Assembly (NCBI GenBank): GCA_020080175.1
Contig: JAGHQL010000186.1
Location: forward strand, 6,848 to 51,161
Direction of reading: 5' to 3'
Source of the DNA: Glutinoglossum americanum
Taxonomy: Eukaryota > Ascomycota > Geoglossomycetes > Geoglossales > Geoglossaceae
Length of the DNA: 44,314 nt
The translations under genes were made by a program, and so were the position numbers. Positions within the stretch are counted from its first letter, which is position 1, and every line of letters starts with the position of its first letter. The notes under the pieces are model-generated. The model did no database searches. It saw only the letters and a list, made by a program, of their open reading frames with translations, and was not told where the DNA came from. Below, in pieces: positions 33,876 through 43,624 of the stretch.

Positions 33876-34184
33876 ATGTGCCGCCAAGTCATCAACCTCC
33901 ACGCCTGCGGCCACAGCAACAGCCCAACGACCGACAGCTGCCCATCCAACTGCCGACGAATCCTGACCGAATCGGTCACCGTACTCTCCGTGGCCTGCAC
34001 GCCATGCCGGAGACAAGCCGGATTAGAATTAGCTCAGGCATATGAACGCCAGGCCCGCACCAGGTTCGAAGCCACCGGCTCACAGGCGGACCGAATTGCC
34101 TGGGAGACGGCGAATAGTGTTGTAGCCGCGTTCCTCCTGCTCCGCATCGCTGATAGCAGGGAGGGGGTTCCGACGTGGGGTTAG
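33876..34184 (+). CDS. Small Cys/His protein C of the tandem family
   Basis: 102 residues, one exon: MCRQVINLHAC-GH, then C-PSN-C, then C-TP-C-RR, and the helical tail LAQAYERQARTRFEATG-x-x-x-D-x-x-AW-x-x-A. The Cys/His set matches A, B and D, and HAC-x-H with AYER-x-x-R-x-RFE-x-TG pairs it most closely with B. Its C terminus (LLLRIADSREGVPTWG) is different from all others. Flanked by tandem repeats on both sides (60-bp units upstream, 56-bp units starting two bases after the stop). Function unknown; small metal-binding protein is inference. Confidence 0.8.
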   Translation: MCRQVINLHACGHSNSPTTDSCPSNCRRILTESVTVLSVACTPCRRQAGLELAQAYERQARTRFEATGSQADRIAWETANSVVAAFLLLRIADSREGVPTWG

Positions 34185-34185
34185 C

Positions 34186-34308
34186 GGGTTAGGCGACTAG
34201 ATATCTGGGTTGAGCATTGTGTGATGGGGGGCTAGGAGTTAGGGTTAGACGACTCGGTATCTGAATTGAGCATTGTGCGGTGGGGGAGCTAGGAGATGGG
34301 GTTAGGCG
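34186..34308 (+). repeat. 56-bp tandem repeat directly after gene C
   Basis: GGGTTAGGCGACT at 34186, GGGTTAGACGACT at 34242 and GGGTTAGGCGC at 34298 mark two full copies and the start of a third. They begin two bases after the stop codon, so they would form the 3' UTR of gene C. Confidence 0.85.
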
Positions 34309-34674
34309 CTAAATAGTTGTTTTTCTTCGAAATTGGAAATGGAGAATTAGTTTTGCCTCGAATTGGTAGCGGGAGGATTCTAGGTGCGTGAGTGAAATTG
34401 AACTCCAGATGTTAGACGGTGATTAAGCCTGAGAATTTGGCCGCCGGGAGGCAGCCCGGTTTGTATAGAGGCGGCGGCGTCTGCACTGGTCGTGCATGCG
34501 AGGTGACGGCGTTGGAAGTTCTGCTGCCCTCTGCTAGTGCGTCTTTCCCCTTAATCCAGGCGTTTCTCCAATCGTGCAGATTCCAGTGCTGTCTAGAAAG
34601 AGTCCAATATGGCAGCGCCGCGGATTCGCTGGGGACTTTCCCTCACGTACTGCGGAGGATATTCCTGTTCCTGC

Positions 34675-34702
34675 GTTAATACTACCACTATGTAGTATTA
34701 AC
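34675..34702. repeat. Perfect 10-bp inverted repeat
   Basis: GTTAATACTA, an eight-base spacer, then TAGTATTAAC. It is perfectly complementary and lies between genes C and D. It might be a hairpin terminator-like structure or a dyad binding site; it may also be chance in AT-rich sequence. Confidence 0.65.
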
Positions 34703-34840
34703 ACTGGCCAACTGTTAGTTATCGGCTTGGGCAGGGTTATCCACCCCCACCCAACCACCCGCTGAACTTCTGCCTCTTCAGTTCCTAGATTTAGCTTAAC
34801 GCCCGGTCATTGTTACACTATAACTCAATAGGTAGTGCAC

Positions 34841-34862
34841 CTCCACCACACAAGCGCTATAC
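34841..34862 (+). promoter_or_regulatory. Upstream element shared by genes C and D
   Basis: CTCCACCAC followed by A-CAAGCGCTATAC; the same words at 33597-33618 upstream of gene C differ at one base. It lies 155 bp before the ATG of D and about 280 bp before that of C. It is either a conserved promoter site or part of a duplicated promoter. Confidence 0.55.
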
Positions 34863-34911
34863 TTAACCCTCCCAAACCCCACACAACGAACAGTCAGTCC
34901 CTAGAGTCCCA

Positions 34912-34919
34912 TATATAAA
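34912..34919 (+). promoter_or_regulatory. TATA box of small Cys/His gene D
   Basis: TATATAAA, 84 bp before the ATG, followed by a C/A-rich leader (CAAACCAAACCAACGGAC type). Confidence 0.6.
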
Positions 34920-34995
34920 CACCCCCTTCCTTGCAGCCCACCACAGTACCCACAAACCAAACCAACGGACAAACAACCCAACAAACCCCACCACG

Positions 34996-35340
34996 ATGTG
35001 CCAAAAACTCACAACCCGCTGGTCATGCCAGCACACCACCACGGACCCCTACCTAATGCCCTGCCCAAAGAACTGCAACACGGCCCTCCACCACATCATA
35101 ACGTCTACCATAATGCTGTGCGACCCCTGCCACAAAAGAGACCGCATCGCGAAGGCCGAGGCGCGCGAACTCGACGCCCACGCCGAGTACCTAACGACGG
35201 GCACGGAGGGAGACCGGAGGGCATGGAAGCACGCCCAGAGGGCGCTGGAAAGGCTGGAGGCTCGGCAGGAATCAGGAGGCCGGGGGGCGGGTGGCGCGGC
35301 CAGCAGGGTCGAGATGGGGGATAGCGAGAGGTGGAAGTGA
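34996..35340 (+). CDS. Small Cys/His protein D of the tandem family
   Basis: 114 residues, one exon: MCQKLTTRWSC-QH-TTTD, then C-PKN-C, then C-DP-C-HKRDRIAK, then the helical tail (E/H)AEYLTTG-x-x-x-D-RRAW-x-x-AQRALERLEAR, ending in a Gly/Ala/Arg-rich, probably unstructured extension. The N terminus pairs with A, while C-P-x-N-C pairs with C and AQRALE with B, a mosaic that could reflect gene conversion among the copies. The conserved metal-binding-like set is complete. A 108-residue frame on the same strand is a shadow. No signal peptide; function unknown. Confidence 0.8.
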   Translation: MCQKLTTRWSCQHTTTDPYLMPCPKNCNTALHHIITSTIMLCDPCHKRDRIAKAEARELDAHAEYLTTGTEGDRRAWKHAQRALERLEARQESGGRGAGGAASRVEMGDSERWK

Positions 35341-36382
35341 GGGAGGGGAAGTTGCCTCGTGTTTGCTAGCCGACGGGCGTAAGCCGGGTTGTTGTTTGTT
35401 GTCCGAGAGGCCCGAGGCTGGTGATAGCAGTAGGTCGAATGAGAATCAGAAATCGAAACTCTCCCCTTTCCCTTGTCCCAGGATGTGAATTGATAATAAT
35501 GTAGGCTCCCCTTGATGTCTGTGCCCTGGCATAGCGGTGGGCTGCCCAGCAGCTATAGGGGGGCCTCCAAGGCGGTACAGCGGCAGACCTTGGGGGTATA
35601 TCCGCGAGCGTAGCACTCCACCTAAGAATGCACAAGCTATATTACCAGTAAATTTTCCGCGTCAATTTGTGTAGTATCCTGGTAGACTTTCCTTGTCGTC
35701 CAGGTGAGTAGAGCGGAAAGGGGTAGTTATTCGAGCAGGCACCGGGGATTTTCGTGAGGTGGGATGGGCGGAGAACTTACACGGCTTCATGGATATCTAT
35801 CTATCTCATGGTGCGTTACCCACCGTGTGTGTGCTGAAGGCTATAGTAGCTAGAAATGGAATATCCACATCCCTCCCCCCACCTATTTACTCGCTCATCT
35901 CATCCCCCCTTCCATATCACGGCCCATTCAAACCCGCGTGACCGAGTGAAAGGACGCCACCGCGATGCAACTCTCTACAGTACTTAACGTCACCTCAGTC
36001 AGGCCCACTCCAGAAAAAAAAGAAAGCCTAAACTAGTCATGGCGATATCCACCGGACACCCCCACACGCTAGGTTGAAAAAGAAAGCGCACCAAAGTTAG
36101 CTCCCAGACACCCAAGGGAGGGATCGTTGATACCGGGCATTCTTACTACACGCACCGAATAAGCGACTATCTTGTCCAGAAAGCCATATATTGCGTTCGT
36201 TAGAACAAAGGGGACGATAAAGTAAGCTACGTAACAGCCGCTGCGTCCGCGCCGGCGGGACGATGAAGGATAGTCCAGCGCAACCCAAACCAAACAAACC
36301 AAAGACTATCGTAAGCTTCGTAAATAAGACGGGCTGTGGTTGATGACGTTCTCGCTCCCCCGATCCCCCCCACCCCCGCTTG
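35341..36382. other. Intergenic between gene D and the P450
   Basis: About 1 kb holding the 3' ends of a plus-strand and a minus-strand gene. No gene supported; a C/T-rich run lies near 35868-35915. Confidence 0.45.
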
Positions 36383-38515
36383 TCAGTCCTCCCTTGCTCG
36401 GAACCACACTCCCAGCCCCGGTAGCGCGAGTGTGAACGTGTCCACACCGCTATGCTCCCACGCCACGTCGGCGGGGTTCGCGAGTTTGAGGTCGAAGTTC
36501 GTGATTAGTTGCGCGATGGCTTGGCGGATTTCCATAAGGGCGAGCTGTTTGCCGACGCAGTCGTAGGAGCCTGAGGGGCGCCTATATTAGGGTGGGAGCC
36601 TCCGTTGTGGGGGGTGGGGGGGGTTGTACCAATTGAGAAGGGAAAGTAAGCAGAAGCGTCTTTGACCATGTGACCCTTTGTCGTCCATCTGTGAGGGATG
36701 AACTCATCCGGCCGTTCGAAATACCTCGGATCTTTCACATTCAACCCGCCGCCCATAGTCAATTGGCGCCAATATCTCGAAAATCACATCCATCGGAGTA
36801 CCCTACTCACCCCTCGAAATCGTATAACATGGAACCCTAACCACCACGTCTCCCGGTACCCACTTCCCCGCAATCACCATCCCCTCCTTCGGCGTAACCC
36901 TCTCTCCTCCCCTTGATACCGGCGGAATCAATCTCAGAGCCTCTTGGATGACCGATTCGAGAAAGGGATATTTCTGCATCATGTCGAATTGATTGCCCTG
37001 AACCAACGGGGCGATTTCATCCTGAAGCTCAGCGAGGGACTCCGGGTGGGTGGAGAGAAAAAAGCATATGCTTGTTATGGCGGTGGACGTATTGTCGCTA
37101 CAAGGGTGGGGTTGTCAGCTCCCATTACACCCCTCCAGGAGGCGGCTTCTGGTTAAAGAGTGATATTTTCGGGCTAACCTCCCACCAACAATCGCAAGAC
37201 GGCATTCAAAGCCTAGCGAGAAGCCTGCGGCGTCGGGATTTGCCTCTGTCTGTTGAAGCCAAGAGAACAAATCTTCTTGTTCAGGTTTAATCTATGCGGA
37301 ACCCAGAAAAGAGAAGTGGGAAGAGTATCTATCAGCAAAATTAACCACGAATCTATGGCTGAATGTCTTGTTTTTTGATCATGAGGATAAAGGGGGGTAG
37401 TAGGGAAACCAAAAAAAAAAAAAGGGGGGGGGGAGTATCCGATTATCAACCTTTCTTCTTTCTTTGATCATCCTGTTCGTCGCCTCGGCGAACTGCCTTG
37501 TAATGAACCCCGGAACCCTCGCGGCAATGTTGTAGATCCACGGGATATGGCTGAAGACACCTAGGATGCGTTGGCCTCTGTGCACGATCCTCATAATGTC
37601 GTTCATTTCACCCGTGGTCAGCATGTTGAACGAGTGGCTGAACGTCAAGTCGGCCATGAGGTCGAAGGCGAAGTAGTTGATTTCCTGCGTGGCATTTACC
37701 GGGGTTTGAGGGGAGGATGGCGGTGATGATAGCTCCTTGATCCGCGCGATGAGGAGGTCCACTTGGGTCCTGATCCGGGATTGGTAGCTCCGAAGGGCTG
37801 GAAATAAAAACCAAAATAGCGGGTTCGTTTGTTTTCTTAATCACTCGAGTTTGTTTTGTTGGTGGCTGCTGGTTTGCAGAACCTACATACCTCGGCCATT
37901 AAGCCCTCGATCCCAAAACACTCTCTGCCGTCGATGCAAAATCGGGCTTCGCGTACGGTGAAGGTTCTGGCCCAATCCATCGTGCCACGGCCCTCTCAAG
38001 CATCGCGACTTCGATCCATAAAGCGCCCGGATAGCCTCGACGTTGTTGACAGACAGCTCATTGGGCCCTTTTTCTCTGAAATCTCAATGTTCTGGACCAC
38101 CTGAAGGCACGTGGGTTGTTCTCTGCCTACCGACACGAACGAAATCCCCGTGCTCACGATGCAAAATCAACAGCTCAGCGTAATTTCTTCCCACCATTGC
38201 AGCTCTGTAGACGGACCAGAACTGCGTTGTGCTCATAGCCAGGGGGCCGGGGAAATTTCTGAGCCGGTGGAAGTATACCCTGTAGACCACGATGCTGCCC
38301 AGCAAACCGAGCTGATACGCACCGAAATACGCCGTCGCCCTCAAGATTCCACGGATGGGTCCGCTCTGGTAGTATTCTATTGCGGCCAGAAGCACGAAGA
38401 GTCCAGCAAAGCCGGAAGCGATTTGGCTGGCGTAGTTGTTGAGTTCTCCGTGCACAAAGACTGCGAAGTGGGAGAAAGCCCCCAGGAGCATCCACTCCGC
38501 TAGTGTGCCCATCAT
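36383..38515 (-). CDS. Cytochrome P450 monooxygenase
   Basis: Minus-strand exons 38515-38131, 38067-37891, 37797-37451, 37291-37179, 37097-36811, 36731-36630 and 36570-36383 give 532 residues. The N terminus has two or three hydrophobic segments, then the hinge LRNFPGPLA, so it is an ER-anchored microsomal enzyme. Family marks: the I-helix VGGSDNTST (about 338-346), which has Asn where most P450s have Thr; the K-helix ExxR in EALR (about 393-396); the PERF region EFIPHRW; and the haem loop FSIGSYDCVG with ligand Cys near 475, formed across the last intron. It oxidises an unknown substrate using NADPH-P450 reductase. The sequence style resembles fungal secondary-metabolism P450s of the tryprostatin/benzoate hydroxylase type, from memory only. 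Introns 1 and 5 end in AAG, and intron 3 (159 bp) holds a C-run next to a T-run. All frames close, so it looks intact. Confidence 0.9.
37413..37434. repeat. A-run next to G-run inside P450 intron 3
   Basis: About 13 A then about 9-10 G on the plus strand, that is C-run then T-run in the transcript, inside the longest intron of the gene. Length may be unstable or mis-sequenced. Confidence 0.8.
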
Positions 38516-38933
38516 AATGTCCAGCACATATGCGCGTCAGGCGGAGACCCCCGAAATAGCGAAGCCGGACATAGGGTCCATTAAGTAAAACAGTTGGACG
38601 GGAATTCTGGATCCTGCCTACTTTCTTCCTTTTCCAGTTCCCGCCACTCGCGATGCACATTATATGGATAGAGACGCAATCATCCTTGTCTAGCGTTTAT
38701 GACGCCATCATCCCTACACAACTACACAGAATGAATACCCCACATGCAGCTCCCAATCGCAAGTGTTTTTATGCCTGTATGTAGCGTGCAACCACAAGTC
38801 AATTCGGCGCTATTCTAAAAGCAATGTTGGCTGCTAAACAACAAACACATTCGCGGGAGTATACGAGAAACGCAAATGTAGATTTAAATATAAATTTAAA
38901 AGACCCCAAACCCCCGATCGAAATCAGTTCGCC

Positions 38934-39682
38934 CTACTCGTCCTTCAGAAACCGCTCCATGGGCAAGAGCCCGCGAAGCTCCATCTCCATATTTCTTGTG
39001 ATCAGCTCCTCCACACTCCTATCACATTCCCCGAGGACGCTACGCCCGGACAGGACCGTAGCAAAATCCGACAGAGAGCTTGTTGGAGTCGGCGTCATGC
39101 GGCCAGTGGTGGAACCCCAGTCCGAAAAGTGCGAGCTCCTGTATGTCGGAGTGTTAGGAGGAGCTAGCGGTCAGACCCAGGTGTGTTAGCAAGATTTTTA
39201 TTTATTTTAAATGCTTCACCGCCAGAGTCGTCAACACACCTACTGTCCCATCCCGCTGAACTGGATACCATTCGGTAATGCCATCCAAAGCACGCAATCT
39301 CCACTCAGCTCCCACTGCTAGCACCAGCGCCAGGAAACACCAGATTGTCTGGAGCACCAGCAGCATCTGCAGAAGTACCTCGCAGTTGAGGTTCAAATTT
39401 CGGGTCGGCGGTCCTGCCGCTGTGGTACGTAACGATAGATGCCTCAGCAGTCCCTCCGGTGAGACGGTGAAGAGAATTGTACTCGACACTAGCGTCGTTG
39501 TGAGCTGATATGTGCATATACATGCTTTCAAGTTAGCCTTGGATACGGAAGCGGGGATTGACATCCGCTGGAGGGGTGCAGCCAGTCCGTATTCTACCCA
39601 CCTGCAGTATCCAAGGGGCAATGACCAAGGCACGGAAGTTGGTCATCGCCATTATAACCATCATTGCCACCATCCTCATCAT
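38934..39682 (-). CDS. Small predicted membrane protein
   Basis: Minus-strand exons 39682-39602, 39537-39240 and 39163-38934 give 202 residues. The first intron (64 bp) has the donor GTGGGT; the second (76 bp) has the donor GTGTGT, CTAAC and CTGAC near its end and acceptor CGCTAG. Joining removes the stops and gives a coherent hydrophilic tail. Residues 1-27 are hydrophobic (VAMMVIMAMTNFRALVIAPW), followed by TTTLVSSTILFTVS and LLQMLLVLQTIWCFLALVLAVG, so three or four membrane segments. The tail (RSSHFSDWGSTTGRMTPTPTS...SVEELITRNMEMELRGLLPMERFLKDE) is Ser/Thr-rich then charged. It lies upstream of and parallel to the P450, and divergent from the MFS gene. No family recognised; an upstream exon may be missing. 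Confidence 0.5.
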
Positions 39683-40883
39683 GCTTATTGGGTTTGAGGG
39701 TGAGAGAATTGACCCACAGGCTAGCCTTTTCTCCTTCAAGTGACACGAAGAGCGGCAGTAACAACAGACGGCAACGGCAGCAATTGCAAACCCGGAAGAA
39801 TTCTAGACTAGCTCTGTTCTGTCACCTGGCTTTATATATGTATATATATATACTCAATCGGAGTCGCTCGACTAGGCCATCAGCCTCGACTTGGAAATTT
39901 AAGCTTCCCAGCAACCCACGGCTCCCACAGAATCTACGGCTAAGTGACCACCATGATGAGTGAACCGGAGCACAGGCGAAATGAGACCGACCGTTGGCAC
40001 CGGGGGGATGTCGAGCCTCACAGTTATGTCAGTTATGTCAGTTATGTCGGTTGTGTGGGTTTGTTGACGTTTTCGGGCTATCCCCGTCTACAGCCATGCC
40101 AGCCAATTGTTCGGGGAGGTTTCCGGGATGCACCCGGTCATTTCACCGATTTTCACCAATTTTCACCGACTCTCCCGGTGTCTCCCCGGTCGCCTAATCG
40201 GGGCTTTTCTATGCAACCATCTCTGCACACTGCACTCTGCAATCTCTGCATTCTGCAGTCGCTGCAGTCTCTGTACATCATACGCTTGTTCAACTATTAG
40301 TCGGGCGCCGTCACCTTACATCGACTTGACCTCTCCCACCTCTCCTCTCTCTCCTCTCTCTCTTACCGTACGGACATAAAATGCCCGCCTGCCTTTGGAA
40401 GCTGCAGACATCTTGCTGCACTCGCTGCACTTGCTGCACTTGCTGCACTTGCTGCACTTGCTGCACAGTCGAAGTAGACCACGTCACCATGCCAAGTCGC
40501 ACATCGCACAGCCTTGGTTGCACCGGAAACCGGACCTCCGACTCCACTCACGCGTACTCTATCATCTCCCAGTTCGAATCCTCGTCAACCGTTCAATCCT
40601 TCTTTTTTCGCTTTCCTCACCCTACGCGAAGTTGGGCACCAATTCAGCCAACAAATAAAACACCAGGAGCTCGGCAACACCCCTGAACATCACCCCCAAT
40701 CAATCTATTTTTCCGGTCACCCTTTGGCCAATAAATTTAACCCGCCGAGGTCCAAAAACCCCTCTTCTGGGCCCGAGCCTCCTGCTTTTGGCGATGCAAA
40801 GTGAAAAAGAGAGGCTTGCGCTTCGAGAAGCCTTTTCCCTTGAACTTTAAGCCAGAGACTCGTGACTGCTATTGCGTCGCAGT
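39683..40883. promoter_or_regulatory. Divergent promoter region with several micro-repeat blocks
   Basis: Between the starts of the small membrane protein (-) and the MFS gene (+). It contains CAGTTATGT repeated at 40021-40056 (9-bp period), TTTCACCGAT-type units at 40140-40170 (10-bp period), CTGCA-rich words at 40226-40274, a CTCTC-rich run at 40328-40362 and CTGCACTTG repeated six times at 40412-40466 (9-bp period). No gene is supported in it. Confidence 0.55.
40412..40466 (+). repeat. 9-bp tandem repeat CTGCACTTG
   Basis: Six near-perfect copies, the first reading CTGCACTCG, about 420 bp before the MFS start. On the minus strand it reads as GCAGCAAGT repeats. Confidence 0.9.
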
Positions 40884-42983
40884 ATGTCCTTCTCTGCGCA
40901 AGACACGCGGCTTTTTGAGGAGGAGATCACTGCGGGTATCCCACCCTTGCGATCCACGTCGCACCCGCTTTCCCTTTCCCCACATGGCAACGGTTCCGCC
41001 AGCCAGTCATCAAGCGGTTCTTCAACTGAAAGTTCATCAGATAGTCACCGCCGGACGGGACCGCCCGCTCCTGTTCCGGTGCGGCGCAGCCTTAGATTTC
41101 GTCTTGTCCCGTGGACCTGTGGAATTATCATCGCCTTGCTAAACTTGGGCACGCATATCGTTGCTGCGCCGTTGTTACAGCTCATCGAGCTCAGTATATG
41201 TCGGAATTACTATCACAAGCACGACTTTGGGGCTATAGGGCCCGGTGGTGACGTAGATGGGTCCCTTTGCAAAGCTAAGAAGGTTCAGGCTAGGGTTGCT
41301 TATCTGGTTGGGTTGATATCGACATTGCAGTTGGTTTCTGGTTCGTAGGTACTATAGCGCGTGGAGTCTCAGCCTTGCTTCTATCCTTCAGACGATCTTC
41401 TGAAAAGGGAAGGAGGACTGGGGCCACTAGGATCAGTTGAATCTGACCGTTTTTCTCTGCCCTAGAAATCGTTTCAACACTTCCTCTTGGATACCTTTCA
41501 GACAAGTACGGCAGGAAGCTGGCGCTCTACCTAAACCTAATTGTTGCGATTTTAGGTTTCGCATGGATCTTACTTGTTGGTTAGTTTCGACGTGACTTCA
41601 CGACCTACAGACACCCCAGGATCGCAAGCCCCAGCTGATCATACTGGGGTTGCATTAGTCAGTGTGCCTAAGCTGCCTATCGAGGCAATACTCGTGGCCC
41701 CTTTACTGCGATTAGTAGGCGGAGGCGCAATGGTTGCGACGACGAATCTGTTTGCGATTCTGGCCGATACTACGAACGATGAGGCTCAAAGGTCAGAAAG
41801 ACCCAATCTTTCCTGCACCTGGCAAAAATACGAACCCCGGAGCCCCAGCTGACTCGAGAATCCGCATAGAACCAAACATTTTGGGTACTTCCAGTCGGTC
41901 AGTCAAGTCATCCAGCTTTTGAGTCCCAGCCTCGGCTCTCTCACCATGACGAAAAATCTGGCACTGCCATTTTGGATAGCCGTCCTCGTGTTTTGCCTCG
42001 CACTGCTGGCTCTCGCAGTGTTTCCCGACACGAGGAATGTCGTTCATCGGCAGGTATCGGTTGGCTGCAGTCAGGAGGCGGAACCCCTCCTCCATAGGGA
42101 GGATGGACTGTCTACGAGCAAGATCCACCTAACCTTTAAGGAGCATATGGTTCGCGCTTTCTGGCAGTCACGGAACGAGCTCCGCGACGTTAAGATGCTC
42201 TTTGCAAGCAGCAGGAATGTATCACTCTGTCTTGCTGTCTTTCTAGTAACGTCCCTAGCGGGTTCGGCCTATGGTACCGTCATACAATACGTATCCCTTC
42301 GCTATGGCTGGACCTTAGCTGAGGTACAGAGGCCATTCCAAGCCGTTAATAACAGACGTGCTTACAACAGCTAGGCTGGGTATATCTACACGATAAAAGC
42401 TGCTTGCAATATCATCCTGTATACCATGATTATGCCCTTGAGTCTTGATTTCCTCGTTAAGAAGCGCGATTATGCTAAGTTGTTTGCGAACGTCTGGGCT
42501 ACGAAAGCAAGCCTTGTAGCTCATTGCTTGGGCATGCTTGGGATTGCATTCTCTCTCAATATCTGGATACTTATTCCTTGTAAGATCGCCCGCAACTCAG
42601 AAAAGGTTAGTTCGGCCTTGCTGACATTTTCAACCAGCTTTGATCCTATTCACCCTAGGGTCGGGCCTAGGCTTATTCATGCTCTCTCTTTTGACGTCCG
42701 CCGCATTCAAGGCAATCGATACCGTGCACACAGCCAGGATTTACAGTGCATCTGGTTTAACGGAGGCAATTGGATCTCTCATCGGGGTACCTCTGATCAC
42801 CGCTCTCTGGACAGCTGGTATTGAGGCTGGAGGATTAGCCCTCGGACTCCCATTCCTTGCTGGTTCAGTAAGTCAAGGCCCTGACTATGCCACGGCGATC
42901 CTAACGTGCTAACGGCCTGCACTAAGGCTCTGTATGCACTCGCTGGGTTAGGGATTTGGAGGATAAAGTTTCAGGATCCTTGA
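40884..42983 (+). CDS. Major facilitator superfamily transporter
   Basis: Seven exons, 40884-41340, 41466-41579, 41659-41791, 41870-42323, 42375-42579, 42638-42867 and 42927-42983, give 549 residues. All six introns (51-125 bp) keep the frame; splicing restores the family sequence at each joint (for example GSALYALAGLGIWRIKF at the end). The N-terminal 65 residues are hydrophilic and Ser-rich. The first helix (RLVPWTCGIIIALLNLGTHIV) leads to PLLQLIELSICRNYYHKHD and to motif A, LGYLSDKYGRK, between helices 2 and 3. Later helices include LRLVGGGAMVATTNLFAIL, FWIAVLVFCLALLALAVFP and ASGLTEAIGSLIGVPLITALW, with a cytosolic loop after helix 6. Twelve helices are expected. It is probably a plasma-membrane proton-coupled carrier of the fungal MFS type whose members follow the ICR-x-YY pattern; substrate unknown. 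Near a P450, so drug or metabolite efflux is possible. Confidence 0.9.
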
Positions 42984-43624
42984 TTTGGGTTCGCCAGAGG
43001 GGTCGGGTCTAGGAGGGGCAGGCATCGTGATCGAGGGTTCTGATGGATAAAACGGAAGGGTGTTTGCTTGTCTAAGTAAAAAGTAACTTGAAAATTTGTG
43101 AGCAGCGAAATGGGAAATGGCTGCGTATCTCTACCACTCCTCGACTGCGCTTCCAAAGGCTACATGTCGGATGTCGACTCGAAGCCGACTCTTATAAGTC
43201 CCCGCTCGTAGAGGCACTCTCAACGGGTACTACGACGGCAAGGAGAGGCAGCCGTCAGAGGGCCAACCTAGTGTCAGGGGGGATGCCAGGTCCCTACGTC
43301 TATTAGGGCACTTTCAGCGCACCAAACGACAACAGCACAACAGCATGAAATTGTCACTCATTGCAAGCGCTCATCAGAACAACAACTATATATTTTGGTA
43401 AGCTGTACTCGCAATCAAAATCATTCCTCGTGGCTGCAAAAAAAATTCGTAAGTATCCACCCCATGTTGCGGCCCTAGCAGCGCAACAGCCGCCCACAAA
43501 GCCCCACGACCAAAAACCTCACCATTTCTCAGAAGGCAAGCAAAAAAATCAAAGCTCAACCCAAAGCAAATCGTTAACCCTCAGCCTACGAAAACAAAGA
43601 GAGAAGACGGAAGGGGGGGGGTCC
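42984..43624. other. Convergent intergenic region
   Basis: About 640 bp between the MFS stop and the minus-strand gene at the window end. No gene or distinct signal seen. Confidence 0.5.

Noticed and set aside
40510-40590. Possible tRNA: GTTCGAATCC resembles a B box, with an A-box-like word about 55 bp upstream
   Set aside because: Neither the T stem nor an acceptor stem pairs, and no anticodon arm can be drawn.
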